64,000 bases of DNA from Pontibacter liquoris (lineage in GTDB: Bacteria; Bacteroidota; Bacteroidia; Cytophagales; Hymenobacteraceae), in assembly GCF_022758235.1 (NCBI RefSeq), contig NZ_JALEBG010000002.1, positions 558,001-622,000 on the forward strand, read 5' to 3'. Below the pieces are notes generated by a model, which saw only the letters and a program-made list of their open reading frames with translations, was not told where the DNA came from and did no database searches. The position numbers were made by a program, and so were the translations under genes. Of the stretch, positions 1 through 8,637 are shown one piece after another (the stretch's first letter is position 1; each line of letters begins with the position of its first letter).

Positions 1-59
1 ATAAATCCTCAACACCAAATTTATAATTTTTAATTCCTAATAATCAATTTAAATAGGCA

Positions 60-1112
60 CTAGTCCATGATGTAAGGATAGTCGCTCTCCACGTAAATAT
101 CGGTATAAAGCTCCGATGGATCCGGGTAAGGCGACTCTTCGGCAAATTTCACCGAATCGGCTACCTGCTGCTTCACTTTTTCCTCGATCTGCTCCAGCTC
201 CTCTTCGGTGGCCCATCCGTTCTGCAGGATAGTGGCTTTTACTGATTCGATCGGGTCTTTGCCTTTGTAGTCTTCCAGCTCTTCTTTGGTTCTATACTTG
301 GCAGGGTCCGACATGGAATGGCCTTTGTAGCGGTAAGTTCTGAACTCCAGCAGGGTTGGCCCCTGGCCGCTACGTGCACGCTCCGCTGCCCGGGCTACGG
401 CCTCGTGCACCGCTTCTACGCGCATGCCATCAACCGGCTCCGAAGGGATATCGTAGGCCTCACCCAGCGTATAGAGCTCGGTTACGTTTGAGGTACGCTT
501 CACCGAAGTACCCATGGCGTAGCCATTGTTCTCGATCACAAAAATTACCGGCAGCTTCCAAGTCATGGCCATGTTCAGCGCCTCGTGGAAGGCACCCTGG
601 CGCACGGCGCCATCGCCCATGTAGCAAATGCACACGTTGCCGGTCTTGTTATACTTCTCGGCAAAGGCAATACCTGCGCCAAGCGGCACCTGCGCACCCA
701 CAATGCCGTGGCCGCCCATAAAGTTCACTTCCTTATCGAAGATGTGCATCGAGCCGCCTTTGCCTTTGGAGCAGCCTGTTTTCTTGGCAAACAGCTCGGC
801 CATTACCGCGCCAGGGTCGGTGCCCAGTCCCAGCGGGTGTGCGTGGTCGCGGTACGCGGTGATCCACTTGTCGTCTTTGGTAAGGGCGGTTATGGCACCG
901 GCAGCACAAGCCTCCTGGCCAATGTAGAGGTGGCAGAACCCTTTGATCTTTTGCTGGCCATATAACTGGCCTGCTTTTTCCTCGAAACGGCGCATGAGTT
1001 TCATGTTCTCATACCACCACATATAGGTTTCCTTTGAAAACGTTGGTTCAGCCTGTACCTTTGCTTTCGCCGGCTTCGCTTTTGCCTTATCTTTCGTATC
1101 TGCCATGGTCAT
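60..1112 (-). CDS. pdhA: Pyruvate dehydrogenase E1 component, alpha subunit
   Basis: Thiamine-diphosphate-dependent decarboxylase subunit that, with E1-beta, decarboxylates pyruvate and passes the acetyl group to the lipoyl domain of E2 in the cytoplasmic pyruvate dehydrogenase complex. The 350-residue product has the ThDP/Mg motif running from GDG (residues 166-168) to NN (195-196), and the conserved YRYKGHSMSDP loop near residue 262. The first 25 residues are a Lys/Ala-rich tail. The ATG at 1112 is used, but a second ATG two codons on (MADTK, 1106) is equally possible. The gene points away from recF, with about 120 bp between them. No E1-beta gene is visible, so it must lie elsewhere. Family assignment is firm. 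Confidence 0.95.
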   Translation of the reverse strand: MTMADTKDKAKAKPAKAKVQAEPTFSKETYMWWYENMKLMRRFEEKAGQLYGQQKIKGFCHLYIGQEACAAGAITALTKDDKWITAYRDHAHPLGLGTDPGAVMAELFAKKTGCSKGKGGSMHIFDKEVNFMGGHGIVGAQVPLGAGIAFAEKYNKTGNVCICYMGDGAVRQGAFHEALNMAMTWKLPVIFVIENNGYAMGTSVKRTSNVTELYTLGEAYDIPSEPVDGMRVEAVHEAVARAAERARSGQGPTLLEFRTYRYKGHSMSDPAKYRTKEELEDYKGKDPIESVKATILQNGWATEEELEQIEEKVKQQVADSVKFAEESPYPDPSELYTDIYVESDYPYIMD

Positions 1113-1230
1113 ATCTGTTAAAGTTATCCGTCAGCAATTCCGGCAAGTATAGCTGCCTGAAACAGTGGCCTTGAAAGCCGTAACGGTTTAGCATGCGAAA
1201 TTAAGGAAAAAGATATCAAAGTAGAAACGA

Positions 1231-2343
1231 ATGCTCCTCGAAAATCTCAGTTTGCTGTTTTTCAAGAATTATGAAGAGGCCTCGCTGGCTTTTTCGGAGC
1301 ATATCAACTGCTTTATCGGCAACAACGGCAGCGGAAAAACCAACCTGCTGGATGCCATTTATTACCTCTCCATGACCAAAAGCGCGTTTCCGGGTACTGA
1401 GGCGCAAAGTATAAAACAGGGCGAGGATTTTTTTATGGTGAAGGGCCGCTTTTTAGTAGGCAGCGAGAAACATACCGTACAGGTGAGCCTGAAACAGGGC
1501 CAGAAAAAAATGGTAACGCACAACAAAGCCCTTTACGAGAAAATGAGCGAGCACATCGGCCGCTTCCCGGTGGTGCTCATCTCGCCCTACGACACCGACC
1601 TGATCCGGGAAGGCAGCGAAGAGCGCCGCAAATATTTCGACAGCCTTATCTCGCAGCTCAACCATGTATACCTCGAGCAGCTTATCCAGTACAGCTATGT
1701 GCTCAAACAGCGCAACTCGCTGCTGAAACAATTTGCCGAGCGCCATTACTACGACCGCGATTACCTGCACATCCTCAACGAGCAGCTGGTGCCCTTTGGA
1801 GAAGACCTGGCCCGGGAGCGCGAAAAGTTTCTGCAGGAGTTTGTGCCGATCTTTCAGAAGCACTACCACCACATTTCGGGCAGCAGCGAAGCCGTAACTC
1901 TGACCTATAAAAGCCAGTTACCCGGCGCCGACTTTGCCCAGCTGCTGCACCAGGCCGAGCGCAGGGATCTGGCCCTGCAGCGCACCACCGTGGGCCCGCA
2001 CAAAGACGATTTCGTATTCCTGATGGACGGCAACCCGGTCAAAAACTTCGGTTCGCAGGGGCAGCAGAAAAGCTACGTCATTGCCCTGAAGCTGGCGCAC
2101 TTTGAAGTAATGGCTGCCCGCCACCACCACAAGCCCCTGCTGCTGCTCGACGATATCTTCGACCGCCTGGACGAAAAGCGTATCACCCAGCTCATGCAAA
2201 TGGTAGCCGCCCATACGTTCGGCCAGATCTTTTTAACCGACACGCACCTGGAGCGCACCGACAAAATTCTGGAAGGCCTCTCGGAGAGTATCCGTAGATT
2301 TGAAGTGAAGGAAGGGCAGGTGAAGGTGATCGGGGAACTGTAG
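1231..2343 (+). CDS. recF: DNA replication and repair protein RecF
   Basis: SMC-like ATPase that helps load RecA at single-strand gaps through RecFOR. The 370-residue protein has Walker A GNNGSGKT at residues 30-37, a signature-like GSQGQQKS near 274, and Walker B LLLLDDIFDRLD near 301-312. Length is normal. The ATG at 1231 gives the typical N-terminus MLLENLSLLFFKNYEE. In many bacteria recF sits with dnaA/dnaN at the origin, but neither is present here. In Bacteroidota recF is often followed directly by a DUF721 gene. Here that gene lies about 1.6 kb downstream, after two unrelated genes. The codons AGT ATA AAA (SIK) contain the heptamer AAGTATA. Confidence 0.96.
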   Translation: MLLENLSLLFFKNYEEASLAFSEHINCFIGNNGSGKTNLLDAIYYLSMTKSAFPGTEAQSIKQGEDFFMVKGRFLVGSEKHTVQVSLKQGQKKMVTHNKALYEKMSEHIGRFPVVLISPYDTDLIREGSEERRKYFDSLISQLNHVYLEQLIQYSYVLKQRNSLLKQFAERHYYDRDYLHILNEQLVPFGEDLAREREKFLQEFVPIFQKHYHHISGSSEAVTLTYKSQLPGADFAQLLHQAERRDLALQRTTVGPHKDDFVFLMDGNPVKNFGSQGQQKSYVIALKLAHFEVMAARHHHKPLLLLDDIFDRLDEKRITQLMQMVAAHTFGQIFLTDTHLERTDKILEGLSESIRRFEVKEGQVKVIGEL

Positions 2344-2383
2344 CCAGTCTGTACTTAAAAGTCATTCAACCGTTGTGGTAAAA

Positions 2384-3109
2384 ATGGAGAACAAACATGA
2401 GATTGAAGAGTATTTTTTTCAAAAACTGAATGAGCTCTATCCTAAATTACCTAAAGGTAAAGTGAGTAAACCAGAGCCTCCTGATTTTGTAATTGATACA
2501 GGTACAGAAACAGTAGCTATTGAGATAACTCAAATATATAATGAGAAGGAAGCTAATGAAAAGTTTCCTCCAGCTCAAAAGTATGCCACTGAAGATTCTA
2601 TTGTAGAGGAAGCAAAAAGACTATTTTATCTCCGAAGTAAAATACCTCTACATGTGAGCTTTAGCTTTGCTAGTAATGTTCTTCTAAATGAGAACCAAAA
2701 AAGATCTTTATCGAATTGGATTTGTCAATTTGTAGAGGCTGAAGCACAAAAAAGAGAACTGGACAAGCATTTCTCTTTTACATACAGAGAAGAACTCCCC
2801 CAAGAACTTATTCGCGTTAGTGGTTATTACTTTCCTAATGTAACAGGTACAAGCTGGTTTGCTATAAAAAGTAGGTTAGTCCCTAATCTAACAAAGCGAG
2901 AAGTGCTAAATATTATCAGTAGAAAAGAGAAAAAATTAAATCAATACAGCAATAAAGTTGATAAAACCATATTAGTTATAGCAGAAGGCCTGATTCCTAA
3001 CTCATGGTATGATAGCATCGAAACTTTTGGAAACTCTGAACTAAAAAGTGAGTTTGACAAAATATTTATTATCCGTTATCTATCTAATCAGTTGATTGAA
3101 CTTAAATAA
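2384..3109 (+). CDS. AT-rich gene of unknown function, possible PD-(D/E)XK nuclease-like fold
   Basis: Protein of 241 residues from the ATG at 2384; a GTG three codons upstream (2375) is also possible. I do not recognise the family. Residues 25-50 contain PPDFVID, then VAIEIT followed by QIYNE. This spacing of an Asp followed by a hydrophobic strand with E-x-T resembles the core of restriction-endonuclease-like folds, but that is an inference from a short stretch. There is no signal peptide or membrane segment. Base use is clearly unlike its neighbours: AT-rich, with many AGA, ATA and TTA codons, whereas recF uses GC-rich third positions. It begins about 40 bp after recF. The composition and the position between recF and the DUF721 gene suggest recent acquisition. 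Confidence 0.7.
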   Translation: MENKHEIEEYFFQKLNELYPKLPKGKVSKPEPPDFVIDTGTETVAIEITQIYNEKEANEKFPPAQKYATEDSIVEEAKRLFYLRSKIPLHVSFSFASNVLLNENQKRSLSNWICQFVEAEAQKRELDKHFSFTYREELPQELIRVSGYYFPNVTGTSWFAIKSRLVPNLTKREVLNIISRKEKKLNQYSNKVDKTILVIAEGLIPNSWYDSIETFGNSELKSEFDKIFIIRYLSNQLIELK

Positions 3110-3291
3110 CATCTAGCATTTCAAACTTTGTAAAGTTTTAGGCCTATCCATAAATTCACTCACCCACACATTTAAGATTAAATAAGTGCGCCCTCCCGTT
3201 TTTTCGGATTTGCTGGATAGTTGTTTTATACTTCCACGCTTAAACTTTATACTTACCTCTACAGCTCCGGGGCCATTTGCAGCAGCTATAC

Positions 3292-3804
3292 TTACGACGG
3301 ATGCGTTTCCAGGAAGGCTGAGGTATAGGGATGTTCCTTTGCAACGCCTTCACTCATAATGTGCAGCACGGTCCAGCCTGCAGCTTTGAGGTAATCCGAA
3401 ATAATGGCACGGTGACACCGCCACCACACGGCTTCCGAGCACATGTAGGCGGTTCGTTTTAACTGCGCTACCTGCGTTAGCCTGGTTACAGCCTCCTTAA
3501 ATGCTTCTGTTTCGGCGTAATCAGCATAGCCTCTGAAGGACTCGCTTTTCCATACCGTGTTTTTTGAATCAGGATTTGGTTTCCTGCGGCCGCCCAGCGC
3601 TACTTCGGGCATGTAGCCAATGCCGGCTTCGGATAAGTATTCTTCCAGCGCTGCTACGTTAAAATGCGGGTATTTTTTAGAGCCCGGATAACGTCGCACA
3701 TCCACCAGCACTTCTATCCGGAATGATTGTAATGCTGCTATAAATTCCTCGGGGCTTCGGGTGGAGTGTCCGAAAGTCCAGATCGTCGTGTTATTTTCTG
3801 CCAT
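3292..3804 (-). CDS. DUF488 family protein
   Basis: Cytoplasmic 170-residue protein of the DUF488 family, whose biochemical role is not established. Family hallmarks are the N-terminal WTFGHSTRSPEEF (residues 9-21), VLVDVRRYPGSKKYPHFN (about 33-50), LGGRR near 74, and a C-terminal CSEAVWWRCHR with two cysteines and a histidine. The ATG at 3804 is used. It is the only minus-strand gene between recF and the thioesterase gene, convergent with the AT-rich gene at 2384. It therefore also separates recF from the DUF721 gene. Confidence 0.88.
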   Translation of the reverse strand: MAENNTTIWTFGHSTRSPEEFIAALQSFRIEVLVDVRRYPGSKKYPHFNVAALEEYLSEAGIGYMPEVALGGRRKPNPDSKNTVWKSESFRGYADYAETEAFKEAVTRLTQVAQLKRTAYMCSEAVWWRCHRAIISDYLKAAGWTVLHIMSEGVAKEHPYTSAFLETHPS

Positions 3805-3983
3805 GTATCTTTGCGGTTCAGGCCATCCGCCTGTGGCCTTTTATAACACGTACGGCTGTTGCAAAAGTATAGCCTCCGTTATAAATAAGCCAAACCAGAT
3901 TTTCTCCCTATCTTTACCTATAACATAATTGTTTCCGGACCAATTACTCATTCAAAATTCAGTTATTCAAAATTATACTTCCC

Positions 3984-4307
3984 GTGCGCTACTTTAAGAA
4001 GAAAGAGGAGATTGACAGGCGCAAAGCCGATATTCAACCCATCGGCGACAGCCTGAAGGCGCTGATGAAGGCCTACCGCCTCGACGGCAAGCTGAGCGAG
4101 GTGAACATTGTGCAAAGCTGGGAACGCATCATGGGCAAGCCCATCGCCCTGAAAACGCAGGAGCTCTACTTCCGCGACCATAAACTGTTTGTGCGCCTCA
4201 CCTCGGCACCGCTCAAGCACGAGCTGAATATGTCGAAGAGCAAGGTAGTGGAGCTGCTCAACCGCGAGGCCGGCGCTGATGTGGTAAAGGACGTGGTATT
4301 CCTGTAG
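3984..4307 (+). CDS. DUF721 family (DciA-like) protein
   Basis: Small protein (107 residues) of the DUF721 family. The related DciA proteins load or assist the replicative helicase DnaB in bacteria that lack DnaC; that role is family knowledge and is not visible here. The sequence shows the compact DUF721 core with SWERIMGKPIALKTQELYFRD (residues 44-64) and LFVRLTSAPLKHEL (about 67-80). The only reasonable start is GTG at 3984, giving the common Bacteroidota N-terminus MRYFKKKEEIDRRK. The gene belongs functionally with recF, from which it is separated by two inserted genes. The thioesterase gene follows after 63 bp. Confidence 0.85.
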   Translation: MRYFKKKEEIDRRKADIQPIGDSLKALMKAYRLDGKLSEVNIVQSWERIMGKPIALKTQELYFRDHKLFVRLTSAPLKHELNMSKSKVVELLNREAGADVVKDVVFL

Positions 4308-4370
4308 CTGCAACTGCTGGGGTGCCAACCAAGTATAGCCATACTTACGGCACCCTAAAGACTCCTGCTG

Positions 4371-4925
4371 ATGACAATACCTGCGTTTCGTCCTGTTTCT
4401 TACTCCCGCACCACGCTCACTGAGCTCATGATCCCGAGCTACGCCAACTTTGGCGGCAAAATTCACGGGGGCATCCTGCTTTCTTTGATGGACAAAGTGG
4501 CTTATGCCTGCTCAGCAAAACATGCCGGCAACTACTGCGTGACGGTAACCGTGGAAGGCGTTAACTTTCTGCAACCCGTGGAAGTAGGCGAGCTGGTCTC
4601 GCTGAAGGCCTCGGTCAATTATGTGGGCAACACCTCGCTGATGGTGGGCATCCGGGTGATAGCCGAGAACGTGAAAACGGGCGTAAAGAAGCATACCAAC
4701 ACCTCCTACTTTACCATGGTAGCCAAAGGCGATGATGATAAACCGACCCAGGTACCCGGCCTAACGCTGGAAACCCGTGAGGATGCCCGCCGCTTTCTGG
4801 AAGCACTCCGGCGCCGGGAGCTCTCGCACCATTACCAGAAAGAACTGGCAAACTCCAAAACCATCCTGCAGGTGGACGAAGCACTCCACTTCCTACAGCA
4901 GGAACGTTGCAAAGTGGCTTTTTAG
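4371..4925 (+). CDS. Acyl-CoA thioesterase, hotdog fold
   Basis: Hydrolyses acyl-CoA to free fatty acid and CoA in the cytoplasm. The 184-residue protein has a single hotdog domain of the YciA/ACOT type: NFGGKIHGGILLSLMDKVAY (residues 25-44) holds the typical N/G-x-HGG-x-LL-x-x-D active-site helix. It is followed by the strands VTVEGVNFLQPVEVGELV and TNTSYFTMVA. A charged helical tail of about 50 residues follows. The ATG at 4371 fits the domain start. Downstream begins a composite repeat of about 900 bp. Confidence 0.9.
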   Translation: MTIPAFRPVSYSRTTLTELMIPSYANFGGKIHGGILLSLMDKVAYACSAKHAGNYCVTVTVEGVNFLQPVEVGELVSLKASVNYVGNTSLMVGIRVIAENVKTGVKKHTNTSYFTMVAKGDDDKPTQVPGLTLETREDARRFLEALRRRELSHHYQKELANSKTILQVDEALHFLQQERCKVAF

Positions 4926-4977
4926 GAATCAGGAGCTATTTTTTGATCTCTCCGCCAGTGGAGTTTGGCTGCTATTA

Positions 4978-5850
4978 TTGCTAAAGTATAAGCGGTACAG
5001 TACCGGGTCCAACCACCCCTGCCCCTCAGAGCTACGCTCGCTAGCTTCGAACTCGCGTTCTCGCTAGTCTAAGGAGGGGAGCTTGTTGTTACTACTGGTA
5101 AAGTATAAGCGTTGTGGCTTCGGGCTGTTGCGAAAGGTGTAATTCCCTTTTATGTTGTCACCTCGACGCAAGGAGAGATCTGGGTGAAATTCCTTTTATG
5201 TGTTTGTAACAGATTTCTCCTTGCGTCGAAATGACAGTTTACTTAGGTTTTGCTGGTGAGTACGCAAGTATACTTGAGCTGAAGTATAAGAAGTTTAAAC
5301 ATCCCCCTACCCCTCCCGAAACATGTTCGGGATCTTCGACTTCAAAGGGGGACTTTAGGCTGATGGAGGAACAGAATGCAAGTGTAGTAAAGGCTTAACC
5401 TCCCTTCCACCAAGATCCTTTCAGGATGACAAAAAAGAAAGAAGTAAGGAGAGGAGATTTATACTTAAGCCATAGTATAAACAGGCGCTATCGAAATGAT
5501 CCCAGTCCTTGGGTTGAGCGCCTCGAGAATTTCCGGTGACGAACGATAGTGAGGCAGCCCGAGGCACGAGGGCAGGAAATGAAAGCAGCGCGATGCCCGA
5601 GGACGAGCCCCCGCGGGCTTGGAGCGCTCCAAAGTATAAGATGAAACTAGGCAAGTATAAGGCTCAGGAATACAGCTAGCTAACAAGTATAGCCAGAAGT
5701 ATAAACCACCACATCAAAATCAAGCTACCAAGTATAGCCAAAGTATTATACTTGAAGAAAAGCCTTTTACCAAGTATAACCGGAAGTATAAAGAAGCATC
5801 AAACAGCCCTTACCAAGTATACCAGCAAGTATAAACCCGAGACTCAACCG
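4978..5850 (+). repeat. Composite intergenic repeat, copy A
   Basis: A gene-free stretch built of modules that recur in the same order at 19500-20345 and, inverted and shortened, at 26075-26700. Modules: (1) 4984-5105, a block with GCCCCTCAGAGCTACGCTCG; (2) 5157-5236, an inverted repeat with arms at 5163-5181 and 5211-5229; (3) 5301-5375, CATCCCCC to GGGGGACTTTAGGCTGATGG; (4) 5408-5431, CCACCAAGATCCTTTCAGGA; (5) 5495-5633, from CCCAGTCCTTGGGTTGAGCG to GGGCTTGGAGCGC; (6) 5633-5850, dense AAGTATA units. Short ORFs inside it are not conserved in copy B, so I regard it as non-coding. Module 3 here carries an extra small palindrome at 5315-5331. Confidence 0.9.
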
Positions 5851-5980
5851 GCAGCTATAAAGCATCACCAAAACAAGAACAGCCACACGCTATAAAACCA
5901 TCCACTCCAATCTCTCCGCTGTAATGATTTCTGGATTCTGCTGCTTATCTTTAGAAATCATACTTACACTTTAAACAAAC

Positions 5981-7363
5981 ATGAACTACAAGAAAAATCT
6001 TTCCAGGCTGCTGGCGCTTCCCCTGCTGGCTGGCTTATACTTGGGCGCTACGACCCAAACCTTTGCACAGGAACCCGTGCGCCAGGACGATGAAATCAAA
6101 AAGATGGTGGACGAGATCTCTGCTAAAAAGCTGGAAGAAGATGTCCGTAAGATGGTGAGCTTTGGCACCCGCCATACTTTAAGTACTACTACCAGCAAGA
6201 AAGAAGGCATCGGCGCGGCGCGCGAATGGGTGAAATCAGAATTTGAGAAGTATGCCCAGGCTTCCGGCGGCCGTATGAAAGTAGAACTGGACCGCTTTAT
6301 TGTAAAAGCCGATGGTCGCCGCGTGCCCAAAGATGTAGAGATGGCCAACGTCATGGCGACCCTCAAAGGCACCGACCCGACTGACGACCGTGTGTTCATC
6401 GTAAGCGGACACCTCGACTCGCGCGTATCGGATGTGATGGATGCCAAAAGCAAGGCGCCGGGCGCCAACGATGATGCTTCCGGTGTAGCAATTGTGATGG
6501 AGATGGCCCGAATCATGGCCTCGCGTCAGTTTCCGGCCACGCTGATCTTTGTGGCAGTGCAGGGCGAAGAACAGGGCCTGTACGGCTCTACGCACCTGGC
6601 CGAGCGTGCCAAAAAGGAGAACTGGAACCTGGTGGCCATGCTTAACAACGACATTGTGGGCAACTCGTTCTCAAACGAAACCGGCCTGCACGACAATACC
6701 CGCGTGCGTGTGTTCAGCGAGGGCACACCCGCCAACGAAACGGAAGAGCAGGCGCGCCTGCGCCGCACACTGGGCTCTGACAACGACAGCCCCAGCCGCA
6801 ACCTGGCCCGCTACATGGAAATGGCCGGCGAAAAATATGTTCCTCAGATGGATGTGGTGCTGGAGTACCGCGCCGACCGCTTCCTGCGTGGTGGCGACCA
6901 CACGCCTTTTAACAAACAGGGCTTTACAGCCGTGCGCATGAGCGAAATGAACGAAGATTTTGACCACCAGCACCAGGACCTGCGCACCGAGAATGGCACC
7001 CAGTACGGCGACCTGGTTGAGTTTATGGACTTTGAGTACCTGCGCAAAAATGCGGGCGTAAACCTGGCGACTATGGCCAGCCTGGGCCTGGCTCCTGCCG
7101 CTCCGGTTAAAGTAGGCGTGCTTACGGCCGACCTTACGAACAAAACAGACCTGAAATGGGAAGCGCCCGCTAAAGGCCCCAAGCCAGCCGGTTATTACGT
7201 GCTGATCCGTGCCACTAGCAGCCCTACTTGGGAGAAGAAAGTACTCGTAACTGATACCAAAGCCTCACTGCCCTACTCCAAAGACAACTACTTTTTTGGG
7301 GTAACTTCTGTAGACAGCGAAGGCCACTCCAGCCTGCCGGTGCTGCCCGTACCAGTGCGATAA
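5981..7363 (+). CDS. M28 family zinc metallopeptidase, secreted
   Basis: Predicted exported di-zinc aminopeptidase of 460 residues. Residues 1-29 form a signal peptide ending TQTFAQ. The catalytic domain (about 40-370) shows the M28 metal-site motifs in order: SGHLDSR near 145 (His/Asp), PGANDDASG near 162 (bridging Asp), QGEEQGLYG near 196 (catalytic Glu and Glu ligand), LNNDIVG near 220 and GGDHTPF near 307. The last 80 residues look like a fibronectin-III-type module. The gene is followed after 13 bp by the metallo-beta-lactamase gene, suggesting co-transcription. A TAnnTTT-type box (TATCTTTA near 5946) lies upstream and could be the -7 element. Confidence 0.92.
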   Translation: MNYKKNLSRLLALPLLAGLYLGATTQTFAQEPVRQDDEIKKMVDEISAKKLEEDVRKMVSFGTRHTLSTTTSKKEGIGAAREWVKSEFEKYAQASGGRMKVELDRFIVKADGRRVPKDVEMANVMATLKGTDPTDDRVFIVSGHLDSRVSDVMDAKSKAPGANDDASGVAIVMEMARIMASRQFPATLIFVAVQGEEQGLYGSTHLAERAKKENWNLVAMLNNDIVGNSFSNETGLHDNTRVRVFSEGTPANETEEQARLRRTLGSDNDSPSRNLARYMEMAGEKYVPQMDVVLEYRADRFLRGGDHTPFNKQGFTAVRMSEMNEDFDHQHQDLRTENGTQYGDLVEFMDFEYLRKNAGVNLATMASLGLAPAAPVKVGVLTADLTNKTDLKWEAPAKGPKPAGYYVLIRATSSPTWEKKVLVTDTKASLPYSKDNYFFGVTSVDSEGHSSLPVLPVPVR

Positions 7364-7376
7364 CCGATAGCTGCTC

Positions 7377-8099
7377 ATGAAAAAGCGCCTGCTGTTTTGC
7401 CTGCTGCTGCTCTGTGCCGTTCCGTATACTTATGCTCAGGAGATGCAGTTACACGTAAAAAAGATCGCCCCGCATGTTTGGGTGCATACTTCTTACAAGA
7501 TACTGGGCGAGGTAAAATTCCCGTCCAATGGCCTCATCATCGCTACTGCTGATGGCGTGGTACTGGTAGACACGGCCTGGGGCGAAGAACAGACAAAGCA
7601 ACTGGTACAGTGGGTGGATGACAGCCTGAAGCTGCCTATCCGGCAGTGCCTGGTAACGCACGCGCACGACGACCGGATGGGAGGCATCGCCGTGCTGCAA
7701 CAGCACCGGGTGCCGGTGCTAAGCTCCCCCCTGACGGCACAACGGGCAGCGCAGCAGCAGTTGGGCAACCCTACGCCTGCGCTGCCTGCCGATACGACTA
7801 TCCGCATTGGTGGCCAGCAGGTACAGGTATACTTCCCGGGGGCAGGCCACGCGCCCGATAACGTAGTGGTCTACCTGCCCCGCCAGAAAGTGCTTTTCGG
7901 GGGATGCCTGGTAAAAGATGCTGCTGCCAAAAGCCTGGGCAATACGGCCGATGCTACGATGAGCAACTGGGCTCATGCCGTAGCCAGGGTGCAGGCCAAG
8001 TATAAGCAGGCTAAAAAAGTAGTGCCTGGCCACGGCCCCTGGGGCGGAAAAGAAGCCCTGACCCATACCATAGACCTGCTGCAACAACAGCAGCCCTAG
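7377..8099 (+). CDS. Subclass B1 metallo-beta-lactamase
   Basis: Predicted periplasmic zinc hydrolase of 240 residues that opens the beta-lactam ring. A signal peptide covers residues 1-20. The complete B1 metal set is visible: His95, His97 and Asp99 in THAHDD, His158 in GAGHAPDN, Cys177 in GGCLVKD and His219 in PGHG. Lys180 and the LGN-x-x-DA segment (188-193) match the substrate-binding Lys and Asn of B1 enzymes. This combination separates it from the broader MBL-fold hydrolases. It probably forms an operon with the M28 peptidase 13 bp upstream, and a strong hairpin terminator follows. It looks chromosomal, with base use like its neighbours and no mobile element nearby. Actual substrates cannot be read from sequence. 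Confidence 0.9.
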   Translation: MKKRLLFCLLLLCAVPYTYAQEMQLHVKKIAPHVWVHTSYKILGEVKFPSNGLIIATADGVVLVDTAWGEEQTKQLVQWVDDSLKLPIRQCLVTHAHDDRMGGIAVLQQHRVPVLSSPLTAQRAAQQQLGNPTPALPADTTIRIGGQQVQVYFPGAGHAPDNVVVYLPRQKVLFGGCLVKDAAAKSLGNTADATMSNWAHAVARVQAKYKQAKKVVPGHGPWGGKEALTHTIDLLQQQQP

Positions 8100-8132
8100 C
8101 TTTTCGAGGTATAAGAATCCATTTTAACCCGT

Positions 8133-8170
8133 AAAAAAGGGCCTGTGCTATTACAGCACAGGCCCTTTTT
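8133..8170. terminator. Bidirectional hairpin terminator
   Basis: A 16-bp perfect stem (8134-8149 with 8155-8170) around a 5-base loop, A-rich on one side and T-rich on the other. It can serve both the metallo-beta-lactamase gene and the convergent small gene at 8241. Confidence 0.85.
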
Positions 8171-8240
8171 ATACTTTCCCGCTGTTGACCTCCTGCACTT
8201 TATAAAGTATAAAGCGCTTGAAAAAGGCCTTTGCCTGGTG

Positions 8241-8507
8241 TTAATCCCGTTTGATAAGCTTGTTAAAGACGCCATCCGGCTCGAGGAGCAGGGCTAGTTT
8301 ATTTTCATCAAATGTTTGAAAGAACTCCTCCCAGCTGATCTCTTCAAAGCTGTCGTTGTCTTTGCTTCTTTTAGGGAAGTGGATGCGCAGCACGCCTTCG
8401 CCCTTTCCGTCGTCTTCGGTGCCTTTGATGATGGCAGGCACGCCGCCATGCGCTTCCGCCCACTGCTGTATCTCTTTGTGATTGGTTGTTTTCTTCGCTT
8501 CGCTCAT
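8241..8507 (-). CDS. Small conserved protein, often labelled branching-enzyme-like
   Basis: Protein of 88 residues with no signal peptide. The pattern TNHKEIQQWAEAHGGVPAII, then GVLRIHFP and EEISWEEFFQTFDENKLALL, is a small family found widely in Bacteroidota and other bacteria. It is frequently mislabelled 1,4-alpha-glucan branching enzyme although it has no glycosidase domain. The real function is unknown to me. Start is the ATG at 8507. It lies between two terminators and is probably monocistronic. Confidence 0.8.
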   Translation of the reverse strand: MSEAKKTTNHKEIQQWAEAHGGVPAIIKGTEDDGKGEGVLRIHFPKRSKDNDSFEEISWEEFFQTFDENKLALLLEPDGVFNKLIKRD

Positions 8508-8577
8508 AGCTTATAGGTTTGGTTACAGTATTTTACCTATACGCGCTGCCGCTTTCAAAGGATAAGTGCCCGTTGGT

Positions 8578-8612
8578 CACAAAAAAAGAGCACCCGGGCA
8601 GGATGCTCTTCT
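8578..8612 (-). terminator. Hairpin terminator after the DUF2807 gene
   Basis: Read on the minus strand: stem AAGAGCA/TGCTCTT (8604-8610 with 8586-8592) followed by a run of T. It lies 26 bp beyond the stop codon of the gene at 8638. Confidence 0.7.
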
Positions 8613-8637
8613 TGAGTAGGCAGGTAGTAGGCTTTTG

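Noticed and set aside
5421..5686. Minus-strand ORFs containing FPALVPRAASL and GAQPKDWD, repeated at 26205-26494 on the plus strand
   Set aside because: They follow module 5 of the composite repeat; copy B breaks the reading frame and peptide, so the similarity is at DNA level, not protein level.
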